This document shows positions 7,872-14,587 of a DNA stretch of 64,000 nucleotides, piece after piece. The notes beneath the pieces are model-generated. The model did no database searches and was not told where the DNA came from. It saw only the letters and a list, made by a program, of their open reading frames with translations. The stretch is from positions 6,944,001-7,008,000 of the forward strand of contig NZ_CP017248.1 in NCBI RefSeq assembly GCF_001735805.1, read 5' to 3'. The translations under genes and the position numbers were made by a program. Every line of letters begins with the position of its first letter. Position 1 is the stretch's first letter. The stretch comes from Streptomyces fodineus (GTDB lineage: Bacteria; Actinomycetota; Actinomycetes; Streptomycetales; Streptomycetaceae).

Positions 7872-8729
7872 TCACGGCAGGGTCAGGATGTCCGCGCCGG
7901 TCTCCGTCACCACCAGCGTGTGCTCGAACTGGGCCGTCCGCTTGCGGTCCTTCGTCACGACCGTCCAGCCGTCGTCCCACATGTCGTACTCGTACGTGCC
8001 CAGCGTCAGCATCGGCTCGATCGTGAACGTCATGCCCGGCTGCATGATCGTCGTCGCGTGCGGGCTGTCGTAGTGCGGGATGATCAGGCCCGAGTGGAAG
8101 GACGAGCTGATGCCGTGCCCGGTGAAGTCCCGCACCACGCCGTATCCGAACCGCTTGGCGTAGGACTCGATGACCCGGCCGATGACATTGATCTGCCGGC
8201 CCGGCCGGACCGCCTTGATCGCGCGGTTCAGGGACTCCCGGGTCCGCTCCACCAGCAGCCGGGACTCCTCGTCCACGTCCCCGACCAGGTAGGTGGCGTT
8301 GTTGTCCCCGTGCACCCCGCCGATGTACGCCGTCACGTCCAGGTTCACGATGTCGCCGTCCCTGAGGACCGTCGAGTCCGGGATGCCGTGGCAGATGACC
8401 TCGTTGACCGACGTGCACAGCGACTTCGGGAAGCCGCGGTAGCCCAGCGTGGAGGGGTAGGCGCCGTGGTCGCACATGTACTCGTGGGCGACCTTGTCCA
8501 GCTGGTCCGTGGTGACCCCCGGCGCGATGATCCTCGCGGCCTCCGCCATCGCCTGCGCGGCGATACGGCCGGCGGTCCGCATCGCCTCGATGGTCTCGGC
8601 GGTCTGCACCTCCGGCCCGGTGTACGGCGCCGGCGCGGGCTTGCCGACGTACTCGGGGCGGCGGATGTTTCCGGGTACCGAACGGGTGGGGGACAGTTCC
8701 CCCGGTACGAGCAGTGACTGGCCAGACAT
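7872..8729 (-). CDS. map: Type I methionine aminopeptidase
   Basis: This enzyme removes the initiator Met from nascent proteins and is essential when single-copy. The 285-residue protein shows all five metal ligands of the pita-bread fold: Asp131 and Asp142 in NLDVTAYIGGVHGDNN, His205 in GHGIS, Glu238 in FTIEPM and Glu269 in QFEH, plus the substrate-binding His114 in VICHGIP. An N-terminal extension of about 40 residues, rich in Pro, is typical of the actinobacterial type. The ATG follows a TAGACT box by 6 bases and lacks a ribosome site, so the transcript is probably leaderless. A strong hairpin terminator follows the gene. Confidence 0.96.
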   Translation of the reverse strand: MSGQSLLVPGELSPTRSVPGNIRRPEYVGKPAPAPYTGPEVQTAETIEAMRTAGRIAAQAMAEAARIIAPGVTTDQLDKVAHEYMCDHGAYPSTLGYRGFPKSLCTSVNEVICHGIPDSTVLRDGDIVNLDVTAYIGGVHGDNNATYLVGDVDEESRLLVERTRESLNRAIKAVRPGRQINVIGRVIESYAKRFGYGVVRDFTGHGISSSFHSGLIIPHYDSPHATTIMQPGMTFTIEPMLTLGTYEYDMWDDGWTVVTKDRKRTAQFEHTLVVTETGADILTLP

Positions 8730-8735
8730 GCGGCG

Positions 8736-8741
8736 AGTCTA
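8736..8741 (-). promoter_or_regulatory. Candidate -10 box (TAGACT) of leaderless map transcript
   Basis: On the minus strand TAGACT is followed by 6 bases and the map ATG, placing transcription start at the start codon. Confidence 0.45.
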
Positions 8742-8786
8742 TCGAGCGGAGTTGGGGGATCATGTCGTTGGCGAGAGGAGCTGGTC

Positions 8787-9020
8787 ATGGCCCTGTTCAA
8801 GAAGCGCACCGCCGGCAAGCCGGGCGAGTGGTACTACTGCCTGGAGCACAAGAAGGTCGAGGAGGGCCCGGACTGCCCGGGCAAGGACCGCTTCGGGCCG
8901 TACGCCTCCCCGGAGGAGGCCCGGCACGCGATGGAGACCGCCGCCGAGCGCAACCTGCAGTGGGAGAACGACCCGCGCTGGCACGACGCGCCGGCGGGCG
9001 GGAGCGACGAGGAGGAGTGA
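8787..9020 (+). CDS. Small conserved acidic protein
   Basis: The 77-residue protein runs MALFKKRTAGKPGEWYYCLEH and on to an acidic GGSDEEE end. It has CLEHKKVEEGPDCPGKDRFGPY followed by an EEARHAMETAAERN helix, a pattern reminiscent of the short SPOR-like fold seen in small actinobacterial proteins; that is only a resemblance. Two cysteines are present, and there is no signal peptide. It is divergent from map and its stop abuts that of the convergent MFS gene with no gap. The codon pattern is that of a real gene. Function is unknown. Confidence 0.7.
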   Translation: MALFKKRTAGKPGEWYYCLEHKKVEEGPDCPGKDRFGPYASPEEARHAMETAAERNLQWENDPRWHDAPAGGSDEEE

Positions 9021-10307
9021 TCACACCTGGGTGGGTACGGCGGCGGCGCGGCGCTCCCGCATCCGTACCGCGTGCTCGTTGGTCCGGGCGTCGTACGTCA
9101 TGAGTCCCGGCAGACAGAGCGCGAGCAGGCCCATGGCGCCCGCGCACGCCAGCCCGCCGGAGGCGACGGAGGTCCGTACGCCCGCCCAGGCGGCCAGGCC
9201 GCCCGCCCGGACCTGGCCGAGCTGAGGGCCGACCGAGTACGACAGCAGCTCGATCCCGGCGAGCCGGCCGCGCAGCTCGTCCGGGATCGTCTGGTTCCAC
9301 ATGGCCGACCGGAAGATCCCGCTGACCATGTCGAAGCCGCCGCCGACGGTCAGGAGGACGAGGACCAGCCACACGTTCCCGCACACCCCGGCCGCCGCGA
9401 CCGCCAGGCCCCAGCCCGTGGCCGCCAGCACCACCATCAGCCCGTGCCGGTGGATCCGGGAGGCCCAGCCGCTGGTCAGGCTCACCAGCATCGCCCCGGC
9501 CGGGACACCGGCGTACATCAGGCCGAGCGCCCAGTCGGCGTGCAGCTCGTCGGCGAGGAACGGCAGCACGGCCAGCGGCATCGCCAGGAACATCGCGGCG
9601 AGGTCGACGACGTAGGTGCCGAGGAGTTCCTTGCGGCTCCAGGCGTAGCGGGCGCCTTCCAGGATGGCGCCCAGCGACGGCTTCGACGCCTCGTGGGAGG
9701 CGGGGGAGGGGGCGATCCGCACGATGTACGCCAGCGAGACGGCGAAGGTCAGCAGGTCGGCGGCGTACGCCCAGCCGAGGCCCGCGTAGGCGACGACCAC
9801 GCCCGCGACCGCCGGTCCCGCGACTCCGCCGACGGTCCAGCGCAGAGAGTTCAGTGAGGCCGCGGCGGGCATGTCGTCGTGGGCGACGATCCGGGGCCAC
9901 AGGGAGTCGAGTGCCGGGCGCTGGACCGAGACCAGGGCGGAGGAGAGGGCGGCGACGGCGTACAGCGGCCAGACCGCCGGGTGCGGGAGCAGGGCGTTGA
10001 GCAGCAGGGCCGCACTCAGCACCCCCTGCCCGGCCTCCGTCCACACGATGAGCCTCCGCTTCTCCAGGGCGTCGGCGAGGGCGCCGCCGTAGAGTCCGCA
10101 CACGATGAGGGGCAGCAGTTCCACGGCGCCGATCGCGCCGACCGCTGCGGTCGACTCCGTCAGGTCCTTCAACTGGACCGGGAGCGCGACGAAGGTGAGG
10201 AAGCTGCCGAAGTTGCTGATCAGGCCGGACTTCCAGAGGCGGCGGAAGTCCGCGGAGGCCTTCCAGGGGGAGAGGTCGGGGAGGAGGGCTCGGTTCACTT
10301 GACGCAT
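9021..10307 (-). CDS. MFS exporter (MFS_3/EntS-like)
   Basis: The 428-residue protein has 10-12 hydrophobic spans and the opening SADFRRLWKSGLISNFGSFLTFVALP, typical of the MFS_3 group that includes the enterobactin exporter EntS and macrolide exporters. The loop motif GGALADALEKRRLI matches motif A (G-x-x-x-D-x-x-x-R-R). ATG 10307 (MRQVNRALLP) is preferred over an upstream in-frame start that adds 14 non-conserved residues. It converges on the small acidic gene with abutting stops. The substrate is unknown. Confidence 0.85.
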   Translation of the reverse strand: MRQVNRALLPDLSPWKASADFRRLWKSGLISNFGSFLTFVALPVQLKDLTESTAAVGAIGAVELLPLIVCGLYGGALADALEKRRLIVWTEAGQGVLSAALLLNALLPHPAVWPLYAVAALSSALVSVQRPALDSLWPRIVAHDDMPAAASLNSLRWTVGGVAGPAVAGVVVAYAGLGWAYAADLLTFAVSLAYIVRIAPSPASHEASKPSLGAILEGARYAWSRKELLGTYVVDLAAMFLAMPLAVLPFLADELHADWALGLMYAGVPAGAMLVSLTSGWASRIHRHGLMVVLAATGWGLAVAAAGVCGNVWLVLVLLTVGGGFDMVSGIFRSAMWNQTIPDELRGRLAGIELLSYSVGPQLGQVRAGGLAAWAGVRTSVASGGLACAGAMGLLALCLPGLMTYDARTNEHAVRMRERRAAAVPTQV

Positions 10308-10358
10308 GCTCGGGTGGCGGGCGGGCCGGGGCAACTCCCTTTCGCCCACCTACCCATG

Positions 10359-10955
10359 TCACCAAGGGGCAGGCGGCGGTGCCGTCAGGATTTCCGCCAG
10401 CCTCGACAGGCGGTCACGGAAGCTCCGCTGAACCCTCGCGGAGCCCGCGTTCTCCCCGGCCGCCGCGCTGACCAGGTGCTGGACCGAGTCCAGGTCCAGC
10501 TCCGCCCCCTCCGGCACGGCCAGCGTGTCATGGGCCATCGCGGCAAGCTCGCCCCCGCCCGCGCCGAGCGCCAGCACGGTCACCCCGGCCCGGCGGGCGT
10601 CGTGCACCCGCTCCAGCAGCGGCGCGGGCTCCTCGGGCGCCACGACCAGCAGGGTCTCACCGCGCCGCGCCGCCTCGATCCGGCCCGGTCCGACGGCCAG
10701 GTGGGGCGGGTCGCAGGGGCGCGCGTGATGCCGTACGAGAGTCGGAGCCAGCTCGGGCGTCCCGGACCACGCGGCCTCGTCCACCAGGTGCGCGGCCAGA
10801 TGCCACGGCTCGTACTCCGGCGTGCCCACCAGCAGCAGCCCGCCCCCGTGCGCCACCACCGACCCGCGCAGCACCCCCGCGAATCTCCGGGTGGCCCCCA
10901 GCCACTCGGTCCCGGCGAGCACTTCGCGCAGCAACGCGACCCGTACGGCGTCCAT
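10359..10955 (-). CDS. Hypothetical protein with SIS-like fold
   Basis: The 198-residue protein has alternating strand/helix segments: GRIEAARRGETLLVVAP, then LLERVHDARRAGVTVLALGAG, then MAHDTLAVPEG. This resembles a phosphosugar-binding SIS domain (D-x-x-I-x-x-S-x-S-G, helix, G-x-x-V-x-x-I-T, then A-D-x-x-L-x-V-P), but the serine-rich phosphate loop is replaced by APEEPA. It may therefore bind a different ligand or none. No signal or membrane span is seen. It lies just upstream of, and in the same direction as, the MFS gene; joint transcription is possible. Confidence 0.6.
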   Translation of the reverse strand: MDAVRVALLREVLAGTEWLGATRRFAGVLRGSVVAHGGGLLLVGTPEYEPWHLAAHLVDEAAWSGTPELAPTLVRHHARPCDPPHLAVGPGRIEAARRGETLLVVAPEEPAPLLERVHDARRAGVTVLALGAGGGELAAMAHDTLAVPEGAELDLDSVQHLVSAAAGENAGSARVQRSFRDRLSRLAEILTAPPPAPW

Positions 10956-11049
10956 GCGCCCGCATCCTGCCGCAACCGGTCACTCGTGACGCGGAGTTCA
11001 CCGGGAATTAGCCCGCCCCGGGGACATACACCGCTCACCGTACGAACCC

Positions 11050-11098
11050 ATCCCACCCCGAACCGATCCCACCCCGAACCGATCCCCGACCCGGTCCG
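11050..11098. repeat. 16-bp tandem repeat before the sialidase gene
   Basis: The unit ATCCCACCCCGAACCG occurs twice perfectly (11050-11065 and 11066-11081), with a third degenerate copy to 11098 and C-rich drift beyond. It lies in the leader of the sialidase gene and may vary in copy number. Confidence 0.75.
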
Positions 11099-11126
11099 AT
11101 CCCCCGCCCCATCCCCAGGAGCCCCC

Positions 11127-12200
11127 ATGACCGACACCACCGTCCCCTTCCGCGCCGGAGACGGCGGTTATGCCAGTTTTCGGATACCGGCGGTCGTGCG
11201 CACGGGTGCCGGTGCGCTCCTCGCCTTCTGTGAGGGCCGGGTCGGTTCTGCGGCCGATCACGGGCATATCGAGATCGTGCTGAAGCGGTCCATGGACGGC
11301 GGCCGTACCTGGGGTCCGCTGCAAGTCGCCGCGCGCAACGGCACGGACCTCGCCGGGAACCCCGCCCCCGTCGTCCTCGACACCGGCCGGATCCTGCTCG
11401 TGCACATCCGGGCCGCCGCCACCGCCGCCGAGGACGCCATCCTGCGCGGAAGGGCCGAGGACGCCGAGGCGCGGCGGGTGTGGGTGCAGCACAGCGATGA
11501 CGACGGGGTGACCTGGTCCGTGCCGAGGGAGATCACCGCGCTGGTGAAGAAGCCCGGCTGGCGCTGGTACGCCACCACCCCCGGCCACGCCCTCCAGCTC
11601 GGCCGCGGGCGCGTCCTCGTCCCCGCCAACCACAGCCTGCCGCCCACCGGCACCGACACCGGCGCCGAGCCGCAGTACCACAGCGGTCACTGCCTGCTCA
11701 GCGACGACCGGGGCGAGAACTGGTTCCTCGGGTACGTCGAGGAGAGCACCGACGGGTACGTCAACGTCAACGAGACCACCGCCGCCGAACTCCCCGACGG
11801 CCGCGTGTACTTCAACACCCGTAACGACGGCCGGTCGCACGGCAGCCGCGCCGACGCCCACTCGGACGACGGCGGGCAGTCCCTCGTCACCCCCTTCCGG
11901 CCGCAGGCCGGACTCACCGCACCCGTCTGCGAGGCCTCCGTCCTCCAGCTCCGCGACCCCGACCTGCTGCTCTACTCCGGCCCGGCCGACCCCGCCTCGC
12001 GCGCCCTGATGACGATCCGGGCCTCCACCGACGGCGGCACCACCTGGCGTACCGCGTTCACCGTCGACGGGCTGCCCGCCGCCTACTCCGACCTGGTCCG
12101 CGTCGACGCGGACACCGTCGGGCTCCTCTACGAGACCGGCGACGCCGGCGCCTACGAGACGATCACCTTCCGCCGGGTCCCGGTAGCGCGGCTCACCTGA
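11127..12200 (+). CDS. Exo-alpha-sialidase (neuraminidase) family protein
   Basis: The 357-residue protein is a six-bladed sialidase-type propeller. The FRIP motif (YASFRIPAVV, about residues 16-25) supplies an arginine of the substrate triad. Asp-box repeats follow (S-x-D-x-G-x-x-W): SMDGGRTW, SDDDGVTW, SDDRGENW, a degraded SDDGGQSL and STDGGTTW. VCEASVLQL fits the region of the catalytic Glu. The size matches bacterial sialidases, but there is no signal peptide, so the protein appears cytosolic. It could instead act on other glycosides, as many family members do. The upstream leader contains a 16-bp tandem repeat. Confidence 0.82.
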   Translation: MTDTTVPFRAGDGGYASFRIPAVVRTGAGALLAFCEGRVGSAADHGHIEIVLKRSMDGGRTWGPLQVAARNGTDLAGNPAPVVLDTGRILLVHIRAAATAAEDAILRGRAEDAEARRVWVQHSDDDGVTWSVPREITALVKKPGWRWYATTPGHALQLGRGRVLVPANHSLPPTGTDTGAEPQYHSGHCLLSDDRGENWFLGYVEESTDGYVNVNETTAAELPDGRVYFNTRNDGRSHGSRADAHSDDGGQSLVTPFRPQAGLTAPVCEASVLQLRDPDLLLYSGPADPASRALMTIRASTDGGTTWRTAFTVDGLPAAYSDLVRVDADTVGLLYETGDAGAYETITFRRVPVARLT

Positions 12201-12225
12201 GCCGGTGCCCTGCCCGCCACGGACG

Positions 12226-12231
12226 TAGAGT
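12226..12231 (+). promoter_or_regulatory. Candidate -10 box (TAGAGT), leaderless npdG
   Basis: TAGAGT lies 7 bases before ATG 12239, with no ribosome-binding sequence between them. Confidence 0.4.
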
Positions 12232-12238
12232 CGCCCCC

Positions 12239-12961
12239 ATGACCTCTACGACCTCTTCCGACAGCGCACAGACCCCCGGCAAGGCCCCCGCCAGGGACCC
12301 CTGGGACCTGCCCGACGTCTCCGGTTACGTCGTCGGCGTGCTCGGCGGCACCGGACCGCAGGGCAAGGGCCTCGCCTACCGGCTCGCCCGGGCCGGCCAG
12401 AAGGTGATCATCGGTTCCCGGGCCGCCGAGCGCGCCCAGGCCGCCGCCGGTGAGCTCGGCCACGGTGTCGAGGGCGCCGACAACGCCGAGACCGCGCGCC
12501 GCAGCGACATCGTGATCGTCGCCGTACCGTGGGAGGGGCACGGCGACACGCTGAAGTCCCTGCGCGACGAACTCGCCGGCAAGCTCGTCGTGGACTGCGT
12601 CAACCCGCTCGGCTTCGACAAGAAGGGCGCCTACGCCCTCAAGCCCGAGGAGGGCAGCGCCGCCGAGCAGGCCGCCGCCCTGCTGCCGGACTCCCGCGTC
12701 ACCGCCGCCTTCCACCACCTGTCGGCCGTTCTGCTCCAGGACCCGGAGATCGAGCGGATCGACACCGATGTGATGGTGCTGGGCGAGGAGCGCGCCGATG
12801 TCGAGCTCGTACAGGCCCTCGCCGGGCGCATCCCCGGCATGCGCGGCGTCTTCGCCGGGCGGCTGCGCAACGCCCACCAGGTCGAGTCGCTGGTCGCGAA
12901 CCTGATCTCCGTCAACCGCCGCTACAAGGCACACGCCGGGCTCCGCGTCACGGACGTGTGA
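12239..12961 (+). CDS. npdG: F420H2:NADP+ oxidoreductase (F420-dependent NADP reductase)
   Basis: The enzyme exchanges hydride between NADPH and coenzyme F420, supplying reduced F420 in actinobacteria. The 240-residue protein has a Rossmann start GVLGGTGPQGKGLAYRLA (about 33-50) followed by VIIGSRAAERA, where Ser-Arg fits recognition of the NADP 2'-phosphate. IVIVAVPWEGH, VVDCVNPLGF and AFHHLSAVLL complete the family signature. A poorly conserved 28-residue N-terminal extension precedes the fold. Leaderless transcription is likely. It stands alone, with no F420 synthesis genes nearby. Confidence 0.92.
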   Translation: MTSTTSSDSAQTPGKAPARDPWDLPDVSGYVVGVLGGTGPQGKGLAYRLARAGQKVIIGSRAAERAQAAAGELGHGVEGADNAETARRSDIVIVAVPWEGHGDTLKSLRDELAGKLVVDCVNPLGFDKKGAYALKPEEGSAAEQAAALLPDSRVTAAFHHLSAVLLQDPEIERIDTDVMVLGEERADVELVQALAGRIPGMRGVFAGRLRNAHQVESLVANLISVNRRYKAHAGLRVTDV

Positions 12962-13043
12962 CCCCATGGGGGACACTGGTCGGCGAAGCAGTTCCGAGCA
13001 GTGTCCCCGACGGGACCGCCAGGATCCGACAGGAGTCCCCGTC

Positions 13044-13262
13044 ATGCCCCTCTTGCCCCCACCCAGCCCGGCCCGGCGACTCGCCCTCTACGCCCTCGTC
13101 GTCTGCGTGCTCTCCGTGGCCGCCGCCGTCGTCTCCTTCGTCCAGGGCAGCTGGCTGGGGATCGTCTGGGTGCTGCTGGCGGGCCTGACGTCCAACATGA
13201 CCTGGTACTACGTCAAGCGCGACCGGGCCGCCGCCGGGCCGGGCAAGTCCGTCACGGGCTGA
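13044..13262 (+). CDS. Small two-span membrane protein
   Basis: The 72-residue protein starts at ATG 13044 with AGGAG 8 bases upstream. It has two hydrophobic helices (LALYALVVCVLSVAAAVVSF and LGIVWVLLAGLTSNMTWYYV) and a short basic tail. No enzyme motif is present. A longer in-frame reading from 12966 adds non-conserved residues. The 3' end overlaps the convergent site-2 protease gene by 11 bases. Function is unknown. Confidence 0.65.
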   Translation: MPLLPPPSPARRLALYALVVCVLSVAAAVVSFVQGSWLGIVWVLLAGLTSNMTWYYVKRDRAAAGPGKSVTG

Positions 13263-14052
13263 CCTGGCAGATGTCGGGGGTGCCCTGCCAGAAGCGGTAC
13301 AGCTCCTGGCCGCAGTAGCGCGGGAAGTCGCCCACGCCCAGGTCGCGCAGGAGGGCGTCGACCAGGTCGAAGAACACGTGGTTGACCGACGGCACCCACA
13401 GCAGCGCGAACACGAACAGCAGGCCGAACTGCGCGAACGGCTCCACCTGGCGCTTCACCTTGTACGACAGCCAGGGCTCGATGACGCCGTAGCCGTCCAG
13501 ACCCGGCACCGGCAGGAAGTTCAGGATCGCCGCCGTCACCTGGAGCAGGGCCAGGAACGCCAGCGCGTACTGGAAGTCGGCGGGCACGCCGTCCAGGGCG
13601 TGCAGCCAGAAGGGCGCCGTGCACACGGCCGCGAACAGCGCGTTCGTCAGCGGGCCCGCCGCCGAGATCAGGCTGTGCCGCCAGCGGCCCCGGATCCGGC
13701 GGCGCTCGATGAACACCGCGCCGCCGGGCAGACCGATCCCGCCCATGATCACGAAGACCACCGGGAGCACGATGCTCAGCAGCGCGTGCGTGTACTTCAG
13801 CGGGTTCAGTGTGAGGTAGCCCTTCGCGCCGACCGTGATGTCACCGCTGTGCAGGGCCGTGCGCGCGTGCGCGTACTCGTGCAGGCACAGGGAGACGATC
13901 CAGGCCGCCGTCACGAACAGGAACACCGCTATGCCGGGCTGCGCCGCGTATCCCGTCCAGGTGGCCCAGCCGGTCACCGCCGTCACGGCCAGGATCCCGA
14001 CGAAGACGGGACTGACCCGGCGGTCGCCGCGGCGGGTGGTGGCGGTGGTCAT
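13252..14052 (-). CDS. Site-2-protease-family (M50) membrane metalloprotease
   Basis: The 266-residue integral membrane protein carries the zinc motif HEYAH (residues 58-62) inside a membrane helix and the third ligand segment NFLPVPGLDGYGVIEP (N-x-x-P-x-P-x-L-D-G). These are the defining motifs of M50 intramembrane proteases, which cut membrane-bound regulators such as anti-sigma factors. There are about six spans and no PDZ or CBS domain. ATG 14052 is preferred; an in-frame extension toward 14613 runs antisense through the neighbouring gene. Its substrate is unknown. Confidence 0.88.
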   Translation of the reverse strand: MTTATTRRGDRRVSPVFVGILAVTAVTGWATWTGYAAQPGIAVFLFVTAAWIVSLCLHEYAHARTALHSGDITVGAKGYLTLNPLKYTHALLSIVLPVVFVIMGGIGLPGGAVFIERRRIRGRWRHSLISAAGPLTNALFAAVCTAPFWLHALDGVPADFQYALAFLALLQVTAAILNFLPVPGLDGYGVIEPWLSYKVKRQVEPFAQFGLLFVFALLWVPSVNHVFFDLVDALLRDLGVGDFPRYCGQELYRFWQGTPDICQVSP

Positions 14053-14174
14053 CGGCGGGCTCCTCGTACGGCAGGGGCGGACGGGCGGGGACTGCGACCG
14101 TACCGGCCGTGGGCCCCTCCCGGAAACGTCTCGCGCTCGCCGTCCGGTTCCTGGACCCTGGAGGGATGCCACGG

Positions 14175-14564
14175 ATGAGGGTGTTCTACGAGGACCGGCA
14201 GACGGAGCGCTGCGGCACGCCGTTCGCGGTGGGCGACGAGGTGGCCTGGTCGCCGGTCGCCTACGACGCCGAAGGCCTCCGGCAGGGCCACGGGTACGGC
14301 GCCGGCGCGTGGGTGGAGAACCACGGCGGCCGGGACCAGGAGACCGTCGGCCGGGTCCGGGGCATCGAGCTGGTGCACCAGGAGTACCCGGCCCGCACGG
14401 ACCAGCGTGCCCTGGCGCGGATCGACCGTGCGCGGGAGGCGGCCGGCGCGGAGTCCCGGGAGGTGATCGTCCTTCCCTCCCCGGACCGCAGGGAACCGGT
14501 GCCCGGCGCGCACACCCTGGAGGTCGCGGACGGCACGCCGCCGCAACCCGGTGACCACCGATGA
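14175..14564 (+). CDS. Hypothetical protein (DUF6578-like)
   Basis: The 129-residue protein begins MRVFYEDRQTERCGTPFAVG and continues DEVAWSPV. The Cys-Gly-x-Pro-Phe-x-Val-Gly-Asp-x-Val pattern resembles a family of short actinobacterial proteins (DUF6578) from memory. The start is ATG 14175, with GGAGGG 9 bases upstream; ATG 14166 touches that site and is less likely. It precedes the AfsR-like regulator: its TGA overlaps an ATG at 14561, although the regulator probably starts later. Function is unknown. Confidence 0.6.
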   Translation: MRVFYEDRQTERCGTPFAVGDEVAWSPVAYDAEGLRQGHGYGAGAWVENHGGRDQETVGRVRGIELVHQEYPARTDQRALARIDRAREAAGAESREVIVLPSPDRREPVPGAHTLEVADGTPPQPGDHR

Positions 14565-14574
14565 CCGCTCCGGC

Positions 14575-14580
14575 GACAAT
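14575..14580 (+). promoter_or_regulatory. Candidate -10 box (GACAAT) for the AfsR-like gene
   Basis: GACAAT lies 7 bases before GTG 14588. That would give a leaderless transcript starting at the codon where SARP-type proteins normally begin (MRFSLLG). Confidence 0.4.
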
Positions 14581-14587
14581 GGTCCCC

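Noticed and set aside
13378..14178. Plus-strand open frame opposite the site-2 protease gene
   Set aside because: The HExxH and NxxPxPxLDG motifs are on the minus strand, and the plus frame is low-complexity Arg/His/Gln-rich.
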